A DNA stretch of 64,000 bases from Cryptomeria japonica (taxonomy: Eukaryota; Streptophyta; Pinopsida; Cupressales; Cupressaceae). The notes beneath the pieces are model-generated. The model worked only from the letters and a program-made list of their open reading frames with translations. It was not told where the DNA came from and did no database searches. The position numbers and the translations under genes were made by a program. The first letter of the stretch is position 1, and each line of letters starts with the position of its first letter. The DNA lies in assembly GCF_030272615.1 (NCBI RefSeq), contig NC_081411.1, forward strand, positions 208,102,244-208,166,243, read 5' to 3'. Below, piece by piece: positions 11,790 to 21,929 of this stretch.

Positions 11790-12110
11790 ATTTGCACTAT
11801 CAACACAAACAAACTAGAAATTATTCTTTGATGGTTCACATATAAATCATGGAGCAAGAGCAAGAATTTTGTTCATAACTCCTCAAGGAGATTCAATTCC
11901 CAAATCATTCAGGATTAGCTTCCCTTGCACCAATAACATTGTTGAATATGAAGCCCTGATAGTAGGACTACGCATTGCATTACAATGGAAGATCAAGGAC
12001 CTATAGGTCGTTGAAGACTCATAGCTTATTATTAATCAAGTCAACAATGATTACAATAAAAAGATGATATGCTAACACCCTATAAATAATTGGTGGAAGA
12101 ATACAACCAA
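11790..12110 (+). pseudogene. Second, archaeal-type RNase H domain (hallmark of Tat elements)
   Basis: After the ordinary RNase H comes KLFFDGSHINHGARARI, then NNIVEYEALIVGLRIAL and VVEDS followed by a stop and LIINQVN. These are the DGS, E and DS motifs of the archaeal-type RNase H that Tat-lineage elements carry as a second copy before integrase. Stops replace the residues after KDL and after EDS. The three acidic positions can still be seen. Confidence 0.75.
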
Positions 12111-12148
12111 CACTTCACCAATGTAACATTTGAACAGATATACTAAGG

Positions 12149-13522
12149 GTGAAAAACAAGGCAGAAGATGCAATGGCAACAATAGGATCTTTGTTGGATA
12201 TGCCAAACGATGGAACTCACTTTGAATTTCAAGTAGAACAACTCATTGTCCCTGCTTATGAAATACCATCCACTGAATATCTATGTATGATAATAGGACC
12301 CGAGTCCCCATGGTATAAAGATATATACGCATACCTTCATGATCAATATATACCTCTTGATCTTTCATGAAATCAAAGGAAGGCACTCATCTGACAATCA
12401 TCAAAACATTCAATTATTGCTGACACTTTGTACAGAAAAAGTGTAGATATCACCTTACTTAGATGCCTTAATGTTGAGGAGGCACAAATCGCCTTAAAAG
12501 AAGTTCATGATGGCATATATCATGGCACACATTCTTCTAAACCTTCTCTAGCAAAAAAACTATTGCAAATAGATTATTATTGGCCTACAATGGAAAAGGA
12601 AGCTTACAAGTATGTCCAAAGATGCAAGAAATGCCAAATACATGTGATTTTGATTCATGCACCTACTCAAGATATTTAGCCAATAACATCACTATGGCCA
12701 TTTTCACAGTTGGGATTAGATCTTGTTGCAAAAATAAACTCTACTTCCTCCAATGGACATAAGTTTATCCTCACAACTACATAATATTTCACAAAATGGG
12801 TTGAAGAAATCCCGATGACTTTCACAACAAGAAAGCAAATAGCTAAATTTATTTTGAATTATATTATTTGCAGATATGGAGTGCCCATGTACATTGTCAC
12901 TAATAATAGATGAACCATCAAAAATTAAGAAGTGGGTAAAATTTATGAACAATTTAACATCCGGAAACGTTTTGCAACACCCTATGATCCCTAAAGCAAT
13001 GGTCAAGATGAGGCAACAAACAAAACTATTTTGAAAATTTTAAAGAAAGTTGTCAACAAAAGTGGACGAGATTGGCATCTCCAACTTAATCTGGCTCTTT
13101 GGGCTTATCAAACTAGTGTCCGCACAGCAACTGGTACCACACCATTCTCTTTGGTTTATGTTTCAGAATGTATTTTTCCTATCGAGGTAGAATTGCCATC
13201 GCTAAGGGTCTCTCTGAAAAACATTATCTCAGAAGAAGACTATAGAGTAGCACATTTGTAAGAACTAGAATTCCTAGATGAAAAACAACAAAGCGCTCTG
13301 AATCATTTACAAGGATATCAAAAAAAAATGAGAAGAATCTACAACAAAAGTGTCAACCCATGTTTCTTCGAAATAGGAGACATTGTTCTTAAAGAAAATC
13401 AAAGGAACCTCGTTGAACACGAAAAAATAGGAAAATTTGAGCCTAACTGGTTAGTTCCTTTTGTCATAACAAAAGTAATTGGAAATGATTCTTATCATTT
13501 GAAAACAATGGAAGGAGATTAA
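12149..13522 (+). pseudogene. Integrase of the Tat-type element
   Basis: The H2C2 zinc-binding N-terminus is intact (HDGIYHGTHSSKPSL ... CKKCQIH, about 12507-12640). The DDE core follows: LGLDLVAKINSTSS (first Asp kept), IVTNNR in place of the usual IVTDNG (second Asp changed to Asn), and SNGQDEATNKTILKI (Glu kept). The family block WAYQTSVRTATGTTPFSLVY lies at about 13100-13160, and a C-terminal beta-barrel-like region ends at 13522 (FEPNWLVPFVITKVIGNDSY). Stops and the lost Asp make it inactive. No chromodomain is seen, as expected for Tat. Confidence 0.85.
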
Positions 13523-16019
13523 ATCCTTGATCCCATTAACAACACGCACCTAAAAAGATATTACATCTAAGGGTGGGTTCATTTCAATTTCAGTACCGCA
13601 TTTGCATATTTCTTTACCACATTGCATTGCATATCACTATTTCACAACATAAAGTTGCATATCATTATTCCTTTCTCATATAGTTTCATCAATAAGTAAA
13701 GGAGATTGTCTAAGTCATTCACCTATTTGCACTGAAAGGAACAAAGGTGGTCTCATTTTCTAGATACTTGTTCATGATGTCTTTACGAGGTTTTTACTCA
13801 TTCATCTTCAATATCACCTTGTGATTAAGCTTTATCCTTGGTTGGGTAGAGGTTTCACTATCAATTCTTATTACCCAAAATCTATTAATTTCTATATCTC
13901 ACACATTAATCAAAAGCTCTATGTCATTACAGATACCTAGTTGGTCATGTGGCTAGTGAAAAATCCAATATTCTGCTTCAACACTTCTATAATTGTCATA
14001 CCCAAGTAGGATTCATTAATTACAAGTCAAAGCAAGAAAAAAAAGGAAAAAAAATGATATATTACTGAAATATCATGCATACAAGTGCAACAACAAAAAT
14101 CTTGACTATGGGAAGATGCAAATAACTCCATCAGGGCTATGGACACCTGCTACCAATGGAGCAATATTTGAGAGATTATGGTGCATAACCTCGTCAGATC
14201 CCTAAAAGCTTGCTAACAGCAAGGCTCTCTCTAGGATGCTTTTGAAGGCAGAATAACTCACGTACCTAGCCACATAGGATTCCAAGGATCTTTGATTATT
14301 ATAAGAGTTGGAAAGAATCCAAATGCACACAGATGGGCAAAAGGAGATCAAAGTTTCAAGAAATAATGGAGAAGTTTTCCGCATCTCCATTCATAAATCT
14401 TGATTACATAGTGTGTTAGGTTGAATTTTCTAAGTCTTTTAAGAATGGATTGCACTCCTATCTCTGAAACATTTTGCACCTTTAATCCAATTAGTGCATT
14501 TCAGAATGAAAGAAGCACACAATTATCCTTGTTCAAATAGGAATTGCATCTCCATCTTTCATATTACATTTGTACCTCATGTCAAAATTCATTGTCTCCA
14601 CATACATGTTGCATATCATAATATAGGGTTGTAAACCTGGGGGCATAACTGAAAAAATCCCTGAAAATCAGATAAAGTTCAGAGAAAATCCCCAAAAATC
14701 AGATGAAGTCTTGAAAAATCCCTAAAAATCAAATAAAGTCTTGAAAAAATTACAACAAAAATATTCAAATATCGATCCTGAAAAAAGAACAAAAACATTA
14801 AGAAAATGCCAAAAAACCCTGAATAGAAAAAATCTCTTCGAAAACAAACTAAAAATCCAAAAAAACATCAAAACTTGTAATAAATTGTCTCGCAAGAATC
14901 CAACACCCTAGTAGATATCCAGCAAACACTTCACATGAAGTTAAACAAAGGATACAACTATCTTGTCAAAACGTTTGCAATCAAGTGGATCAACTGTCTC
15001 ATCTATCGAATCACTATCAAACTATCAATGTGATCAACATCTTGTCTTAAATAGAATTAGTATACTCAAAACCAGATAGGTCAGTCTTAAACGGGGTCCA
15101 AAACTTATGAAACCAAACATTATCAAAATCACATCAAACATATCAAAGCAAAGACATAGTCAGTCCAACTATTGAGTTTTGTCTATTTTGGTTGACTCTT
15201 TTTCTCAAATTGGTGAAGATAATTGCTTTTAGCTACTCAAGGATGTCCAAAAAGTGACTAGAGGAGCTATGATGAGCATGATCCTTTTCTCTATTTTCTG
15301 TTTGTGGTTTGAACCAATGAAGTTTTGGGGAAATTTCTCTAGTGGGTGTCTGTGATAGGAGCATTCAGCTTGTGAATGCCACACATACCTCGACCCCTAG
15401 CGTAATTTTGAGAATAGAGGGTTCATTCCTTGTCTGCTATGTGTTTGTTTCTTTGCAATAAGATATTTATACATCTTGGTTACTCATACCCTAGTGTAAT
15501 AAGCTCCATTGTTAAATAATAAGGCTCAATGATGATAGTGTGTTACGCTATGAATATAGCAATGAAGACTTTCTCATTGAAATTTTATCAAATCATTTCT
15601 ATCATATCTATTTCTGGAATAAACAAAGGTTGATTAAATTGATTTATCATTTCATATCTATTCTACATCTAACAACTAACAATTCATCCAGATTAATGAT
15701 TTTCAACACCTATTTGACAGAACAAAAAAATAAACATCATCACATTACATTTTCATATACATCACTTCATAATTTTAGTCCATTGTATTATAATAAGAAT
15801 TTCATCAACCATTATACACCGCAAAATAAAGGTACATCACATCACTGCATGATATCAAATTCACATTGCAATCATCATCACAATAGCATAAAAAAAAACA
15901 AAGAAATATTAGACCATGAAGTTCATCATCAAATAGCTCATCAAGAATGCATATCATATATCTAATAGAAATGTGTTAAAATACATCGTATCTATGATAT
16001 AACATCAATATCAAATCTC
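13523..16019 (+). other. Non-coding region between pol and the antisense gene (Tat element)
   Basis: No supported gene. It contains a small tandem repeat (14650-14745) and low-complexity ORFs only. A 141-codon ORF at 15540-15965 is His/Asn/Ile-rich with no motif and looks fortuitous. Long spacers after pol are typical of Tat elements. Confidence 0.5.
14650..14745 (+). repeat. A-rich tandem repeat, about 30 bp, 3 copies
   Basis: Three successive units share the pattern GAAAAATCCC-AAAATCAGAT-AAAGT, starting near 14650, 14680 and 14711. They lie in the spacer after pol. Confidence 0.7.
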
Positions 16020-18378
16020 TCAACCTATGTTGCCTCTATCAGTAAGTGCATCTCGCCTAACTCCAGTCTGTCTTGATGGTGCCCTAGTTGGACCCATCAC
16101 TCCTCCACTACTAGTTTGTTGAGAGGTAGACCGACTCGATATTCTCCCCATGAAAGCACTAAAACTAGGCTCCCTCTAACCCTCAGGAATGACTATCTCA
16201 TAAGCCTGTCTATAGTAAATAGATTCATATGCAACAACAAAATATCTATCTACCTAGCTTCGTGCCTCTGTCACCGGCCCAAATAACTGATCGTACACAT
16301 CTATGGTGATCTGATCTCTCCTAACTGCCTCATCCCTCTCTCTTTGTAGTCGATCTCTCTCAATAACTATCCAACCCCTCTCTATAGTCAACTCCTCCAT
16401 CGCCTGTCGATACTGATCTCTATCCCCCATCCATCGCTGCCACAAAGTAGTGACTAAGTCCTCTAAATGCCTAACTCAATCTCTCAATGCCTCCTCATCT
16501 CCTCTCTCCGCACCTCCTGACTCCATAGTCTGGGGAATATCAACATTATGTCCACTATCCCCACCCTCATCCCTATAGTTTATTGATGATCCTGATGCTA
16601 ACTCATCGCCCTAATTAGAACTGCTCATAGATGCAATCTCTCGACTAATATCAACATCCTCCTCTCCACTATCTACCTACTCTGCAACCGTTGCTATCAG
16701 ATCTATACCACCTCCACCTCTGCCTCCCCCATCTCTCTCCCCACCTCTCCATCTCCCCCTTGGACCCCTACCATGTCTAATCTGTCAAGCACCAATTGGA
16801 ATTGTTAGATTTGTCAAAGGTATAGGCCAGTGTTGTATCCACCATACACTATACTGTGCTATGGACCCTAGATCCGCTACACCAACCTATCATCCCTAGT
16901 GAATAGGAGCAAGAGTATCAAACTCAGCAATAGTAACATGAGGCTACATGCAAGCACCCCAATCACTAACTTGTCGAGTAGTGCGAGCAAAATAAGTTGT
17001 CACATCCAGAATACCCTATATCTCCCCAAACTGGTAGAGTACACGACTAGAAAGATGCATATCAATAACCCTTTGACCACCCACATGTCGAACAATAAGA
17101 TATCTCTGTTGTCGACAAAAAGGAAGATGTTGGGCATCATCAGCCTAAGAGGGGCAAGTAAGATAAGGTCTCCATGAGAAACATTGTAAGATATCAATCT
17201 GATGATGCCAATACAAGATGTTACTCGATGCCCTATGTCTCACACCAATAGTGTACCCGTAAGCATATGGCTGATCTGGCTCTAAATCAATATGTAACGC
17301 AGGATAAAAGATAGCTATGTGCTCCCAGGCCCATGTCTGGAGCAAAGTAATGCCACATCCAACTAATTTTTGTTGCAAGTAAACAGTCCCATGCATCTGA
17401 TGATACAAAGTGGCAAGAAGATAGAGAACCTAAGAAAAAACCCATCTATCAATAATCATATCATGCATGACTCATACCCATCCAATAGGGAAACCATGGG
17501 TACATCTATCATGGATCAATAATCCAACAACAATGCAAGCAAAAACAACAGTGAGATCATCATAATCAAAATCATCCCAACAAATCTTGTAATGATCACG
17601 AATATGTAGATCCTTCTCCTCACACTCAAACAATGTACACAAAGCAAAAAACCATCACGAAAATCAAAAGTAACTCGTGTACCAAATATCAAAATGTGTA
17701 AGATACGCCACACATCCTCAAGTGTGATGGACGTCTCACCTATCGGTAGATGAAAAGAACATTTCTCTGAATTCCACCGCTCAATCAAAGTAGTAATTAT
17801 GGACCTGTTGCCCATAACCTTAGGCAAATGCGCTATGTGATACAATTCAAAATGTCGTAAGAAAGCGGTACCCTCTGGGTCCAGCTTATGACGTCAATCA
17901 AGACCATCTAGCCTCATCTATCTAGAAAGAAGTACTGGATAATGCACCTACATTTGGCAAACATAAAAATGAATAAGTTACATCATCAAAGTATCAGGAC
18001 GCATCAGAAAAATTGCCTTTTATTATCAAATGCAACATACTTATGTCAACTGCGAAATGATTTTATCAAATGTAAAACAAAATTAGCAACTGGGAAGTGA
18101 TTTGAGCAAATTAAAATCAAGAATAGAAAGTGTGACATAAAATATCAATTGCAATACATTAACATCAATTGCGAGATACTAATATCAATTGTGGTAAAAT
18201 CAACAATCAATTGCGAAATTCATGAAAGATGACATACCATAAAATGATTAAAATTTTGGAAAAAATAGATACAAACGAGCAAAAAATCATGACAACTCAC
18301 CATGCCACCAGTGCCAGGAGGTCTATGATAAGATCGCACTCACTCGGATAAATGCAACCTCGCTCTGTGACCTGCCAT
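16020..18378 (-). pseudogene. Antisense plant-mobile-domain (PMD) gene carried by the Tat element
   Basis: On the minus strand, exon 1 starts at ATG 18378 (MAGHRARLHLSE...) and ends at 18301. A phase-0 intron follows (17948-18300, donor GTGAGT, acceptor TGTAG). Exon 2 reads RLDGLD, then RHKLDPEGTAFLRHF, HIAHLPKVMGNRSI, FHLPIGETSITLEDVWRIL and, near 17330, GCGITLLQTWAWEH. These are plant-mobile-domain (MAIN/MAIL-like) motifs. An Arg/Gly-rich stretch (about 16690-16790), an acidic Ser-rich linker and a coiled coil (16254-16445) follow; the frame ends at TGA 16020-16022. About eight in-frame stops and at least one frameshift break it. It lies between pol and the 3' LTR in opposite orientation. 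PMD genes are known both as host genes and as TE cargo; function here is unknown. Confidence 0.75.
17948..18300 (-). other. Intron of the antisense PMD gene
   Basis: Bounded on the minus strand by ATG|GTGAGT and AATGTAG|GTGC, and it joins two pieces in phase 0. Inside (18143-18220) are four tandem units beginning ATCAATTG (period about 20 bp). Similar ATCAATT/GCAATTGAT motifs recur in the element leader at 3712-3850. Confidence 0.55.
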
Positions 18379-18741
18379 TTTGCTCCAAGGACACCAAAAG
18401 CACTAATATATTTAAGGACTTCATATAAAACAAAATAGTGCAAATGAGCTCCAATCAATACCAATTTTCAATTTATAAGCTCAAAGTTAGGGTTTTTCTC
18501 ACCATAACGCCCATAGACCCCTCCAACTTCAACGCAGTTGTAGACATAGCAAACGAGATCGAAACCATACCAAACTTCATATTAACACTATCCAACACAT
18601 TTCCGAAAAACTGGTCTTCATTCCACAATTTTCTGACCACTTTTTCTGAGGGGGCATATTTATACCCTAAGTGTCACCGAGGCATACTAGGGCAGTTTTC
18701 TTTTCATTTTATTTGAAACAACGTCATTCCAACATTGTGTC

Positions 18742-18754
18742 AAAGAGTGGCAAA
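18742..18754 (+). other. Polypurine tract of the Tat element
   Basis: AAAGAGTGGCAAA lies immediately before the 3' LTR start (TATAGACACC). The mirror-oriented LTR at 34693 has a matching tract (CAAAGAGGGGCAAAA before TGTAGGCACC), which supports both calls. Confidence 0.7.
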
Positions 18755-19726
18755 TATAGACACCTAAAAATTTCTCATTAATTCTACACTAATTATTCAT
18801 CTATTTAATTAAGTAATTCTTTAATTATTTGATTAAACTAACTATTTCTTCTAATCATCACCCTTCAACACTCCTAATTATCGAATTTCCATCAAATTCA
18901 AATCCAAATTGAAAATGAAAATCAAATTCAATTTCAAATTCCTACAACACATGCTAAAATTAGAACCGATTGATCAAATTAGTTGTCTAATCAGTTAACT
19001 CACTTAACTCATCAATCATCCTTTTTAACTCAAAATTAACTTTTTATGACTAATCAATCATTTCAGTCTTCTAATCCATCATTTCGGTCTTCTAATACAT
19101 CATTTCAATCTTCTAATCCACCAATTTAGTCATCTCCCTAGTCTATTCAGTTTATTGATCAATCAAATGAGTTTACTAGCCAATCTATTGAGTTCATTGT
19201 TTAATCAATCATGTTAACGGATCAGTCAAATGAGTTATCAAATCAATCATGACTATTTCACTGATCAATAAATTTCAGTTATCTATCAATCAACACTTGA
19301 GTTCTATTTCTCACCCTCTTTGTTTTGAAAATCTATAAATTCAACATCATTTTCTCAATTCAAGCTAGAATCACAAAATCGTAGTCTTCAAAATTATTGT
19401 TCATCTTTTGCAGGAAATCAAGTGCAATACCTGAGAGCCACCTACATCATTAACAATGGACAAGAGCAATGTAAGCCTTGCTATTTCAATTGAGAGAGTT
19501 TTAAATAGATCATTCTTTCAATTCAATTGATGTTGCATTATTCTATTGTCATTTAGGAATAATATTGATTAGATTAGAATTGTGATTCGCTTTTTGATAC
19601 CTGATTATGCAATTTACACTTAATCTACCCCTGAGTATAGTAGTCAAATTATTTTTATAGTCCTACCACTTTAAGCACCAAGAAGTTCTTGGAACATTTG
19701 TGATTATCCTCAAACCAATTTTCTTA
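18755..19726 (+). repeat. 3' LTR of the Tat-type element
   Basis: 18755-19403 matches the 5' LTR (2518-3428) apart from a missing block of about 280 bp. A TATAAAT box lies at 19334-19340. DNA from 19404 to 19726 has no counterpart in the 5' LTR; it is assigned here as the U5 end because a GTAGT copy follows at 19727 and the empty-site copy resumes only near 19896. The first part is firm, the end is inferred. Confidence 0.6.
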
Positions 19727-19895
19727 GTAGTTGTACAATTTGATCAATCCCTTTTTTTTTAATTAAATTTGATCAATCCCTTATTCACTTTGACTTAGAA
19801 AATGCTTCAATAAAGTTTTCCCTATGCTAGTCATAGTTGCTCTGGAATGGTTACTAAGCGTATTACAATACATGACAAAGACAAATGGTAGGACA

Positions 19896-20182
19896 ATTAA
19901 CTCAGGACCCTTTAAAGTAACACAATTTTTTGAGTTGTGTTTAATGGTTTTGAGTACGTTGACACCACTTGTTATTCTTATATTATTTATAGACATCTCC
20001 TCTAGATTTCATCAATGAATATGTATAATTATATGAATAATAATAATGATTTTGACAAAAAATGCTGATTAGTTTAATTGTATGTACAATTTTAAAATAA
20101 AAAATAAATTAAATACTATACTAAGTAATATCAAAATTAATATTTCCATGACTTTTGAAATACATAATTTTTTAAATGACAT
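19896..20182 (+). repeat. Right part of the duplicated segment (matches 51020-51175)
   Basis: Contains CTTGTTATTCTTATATTATT and neighbouring sequence closely resembling 51083-51110, then a short shared block near 20148-20180 (51155-51190). Similarity resumes at about 20790 and continues into the F-box gene 3' end. The stretch 20183-20790 is missing from the other copy. Confidence 0.6.
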
Positions 20183-20220
20183 GGTTCGTCAGCTTTTAAT
20201 TTGAGGAACCAATTTGTTAG

Positions 20221-20373
20221 GATGTTGTTGTAAATTTGAAGAGTAATTGCCAAAAGAGAAAGAATAGTTCTAAAATTAATGGTTTGCAGTATGATCCTCT
20301 TAGTTATTCTCTCAATTTTGATGAAAGTTATGATTTCTATCATTCTTATCAACAATCTTGCAAAGAGATTTAA
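20221..20373 (+). pseudogene. Orphan exon-like fragment (YDPLSYSLNFDES)
   Basis: A 51-codon open stretch without ATG reads KINGLQYDPLSYSLNFDESY then DFYHSYQQSCKEI and a stop. The YDPLSY.LNFD phrase resembles small uncharacterised land-plant proteins, from memory and unverified. It could be a dead gene piece. The surrounding 20183-20790 is absent from the paralogous segment at 51 kb, so it is either an insertion here or a deletion there. Other ORFs across this interval look fortuitous. Confidence 0.25.
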
Positions 20374-20820
20374 GGCAATGCATGCTTCCGTTACAATTGG
20401 CATGGGAGGGAGTTGCATAAAAATGTTTTTAGTAAAGGTGATAATTGTACAAGGAAGTGATCTCTTTTCTTACGATGGTTTAAAATATAGTTTTAGTGGT
20501 GTTCCAAAATGCTAGTCATTCTATGGCTTTAGAGTTGTGGTCTTTGTCTTATTCTAGATGTAAGACAATGGTACATCGTGGTGGTGTGAATATATATGAT
20601 GATCTTCTTCCAGTTGGTTATTATAATGGATTTGATAAGAGAATGTTGTCTTTCCAATAATTTCTCCTGCTCTCAGCACCAGACAATAATAGCTGTTTTG
20701 AGATTATCCTCTAACTAAAAAAATAAAACAGATACAAGAACTCAATGTCTAAGTAAAGCACACCCGATGTGAGGAAAGATGTTCATATTTATTTTCTCTA
20801 ATTTTAAATTTCTGTATATA

Positions 20821-21798
20821 TTAAATTTCTATCGTCGCAACTGAAGTGACATCTAAATTCAAGCCAATTGAAATACACCTCTCAGAGAGAGGTGCTCCAG
20901 GTTTATACATATAAAAAATGGTTGACTGATGGATGGAAGTTGCGTAGTATTGTCTTCCACACAAGAAAATATGATCACACCACACTGTGGCACGGACAGG
21001 GTAAAGTTGTTGAGGGAGGGGTTCCAATTCTCTCCACCCTTTTCCTTCCCAATCATATTGCTGTATTCCATTCCATAAAAATGCAATTAGCCCTCGAAAA
21101 TGGACGTACCATGAATTGGGCGCAGTCATAGTTTCTATTGTTGTCCATATTCCTGTGTTGGGATCAAATCTTTGAATTCCATTATTCCAATTATTAATGA
21201 CATAAAACATTCCTTCAATAAAAAGACCTCTACACGAGCCAACTTTTTCGTGCATCTGAGGAAGAAGCTCCCACTTGTCTTCATTTACTTTATAAACTGC
21301 TGCTTCACGGAGTTCATGGGCATTACCATATTTGGCACATCCTCCTGCAATGTAAATTGATCCTTCAGGTGAGGCACAACATGCAAACCCAGTTCCAGAT
21401 CTCGCAGTGGGAATTTCAGCACCTTGCTTCCATGTTCTAGATAATAAATCATATATCCAAATGTTTGCAGTAAGATAGTGTTTCAAGTGCAGAAGAACAA
21501 TCTTATGATTAACAGTTATAATATGAGAAGTGAATGGGATTTCAGATCCAATGGGAATAGTTGAGAGGAGTTCACATGATTGATCAACAGGATCGTACAC
21601 AGATATCCCAGAACCGTGGAGCAAACATATATATTTCTTAGCCAGGTCAAACTTAATTCTATTCATATAAAAGTCGAAACATTCTATCATTTCTTTGGCA
21701 GGTTTCAACATCAGCTTAATCTTTGATTGAGATTTATATGGCACTCTTAATAAGATGTCTCGAAATATCTGTTCAGGGAATTCCTCTAAAAAATCCAT
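20821..21798 (-). CDS. F-box/kelch-repeat protein
   Basis: A single uninterrupted exon of 325 codons from ATG 21798 to TAA 20821. It belongs to the plant F-box/kelch family of the At1g15670/At1g80440 (KMD) type. Residues 5-45 form a degenerate F-box (FPEQIFRDILLRVPYKSQSK); LLRVPY is the family signature, but the usual VCR.W block reads LMLKPAKEM. Kelch-like blades follow: residues about 111-127 (ANIWIYDLLSRTWKQG), 147-178 (GSIYIAGGCAKYGNA ... VYKVNEDKWELL), 197-218 (FYVINNWNNGIQRFDPNTGIW) and 235-255. Such proteins are SCF ubiquitin-ligase adaptors; relatives target phenylalanine ammonia-lyase and type-B response regulators. The target here is unknown. Length is slightly below the usual 340-360. 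A truncated paralogue lies at 51219-51319. Confidence 0.85.
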   Translation of the reverse strand: MDFLEEFPEQIFRDILLRVPYKSQSKIKLMLKPAKEMIECFDFYMNRIKFDLAKKYICLLHGSGISVYDPVDQSCELLSTIPIGSEIPFTSHIITVNHKIVLLHLKHYLTANIWIYDLLSRTWKQGAEIPTARSGTGFACCASPEGSIYIAGGCAKYGNAHELREAAVYKVNEDKWELLPQMHEKVGSCRGLFIEGMFYVINNWNNGIQRFDPNTGIWTTIETMTAPNSWYVHFRGLIAFLWNGIQQYDWEGKGWRELEPLPQQLYPVRATVWCDHIFLCGRQYYATSIHQSTIFYMYKPGAPLSERCISIGLNLDVTSVATIEI

Positions 21799-21917
21799 AA
21801 TGCAGAACTTAAATGACGATAGGAAGCTCTAGTCTTTCACACCAAGTCCAGGGTGTCCAAAACTAAAGACAATAATATCCAGTTGTGTATTAAATTGCAT
21901 TTAAGCCGTAGGTGTTG

Positions 21918-21924
21918 CTTTATA
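21918..21924 (-). promoter_or_regulatory. Candidate TATA box of the F-box/kelch gene
   Basis: On the minus strand AAGTATAAAGCAA places TATAAAG about 120 bp upstream of the ATG at 21798, a plausible distance for a plant promoter with a short 5' UTR. Support is by position only. Confidence 0.4.
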
Positions 21925-21929
21925 CTTGA

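Larger units (their letters stand above)
2518..19726 (+). mobile_element. Ty3/gypsy LTR retrotransposon, Tat-type, about 17 kb, degenerate
   Basis: Direct repeats at 2518-3428 and 18755-19403 are the LTRs. Between them, on the plus strand, lie gag, protease, a G-patch segment, reverse transcriptase/RNase H, a second archaeal-type RNase H and integrase, in gypsy order (integrase after RNase H). The extra RNase H, the large size and the extra ORFs fit the Tat/Ogre lineage. Every domain carries stops, and catalytic residues are lost in RT and integrase, so it is dead. A polypurine tract precedes the 3' LTR. GTAGT at 2513-2517 and again at 19727-19731 is a candidate 5-bp target duplication, which sets the right edge used here. 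That edge is uncertain, but a paralogous empty site at 50995-51030 requires it to lie between 19403 and about 19895. Confidence 0.8.

Noticed and set aside
15540-15965. 141-codon ORF after pol of the Tat element
   Set aside because: Low-complexity His/Asn/Ile/Ser composition, no motif, AT-rich DNA; chance ORF likely.
20137-20515. Overlapping ORFs of 93 (minus) and 78 (plus) codons
   Set aside because: Hydrophobic chance ORFs overlapping the better-supported YDPLSY frame.
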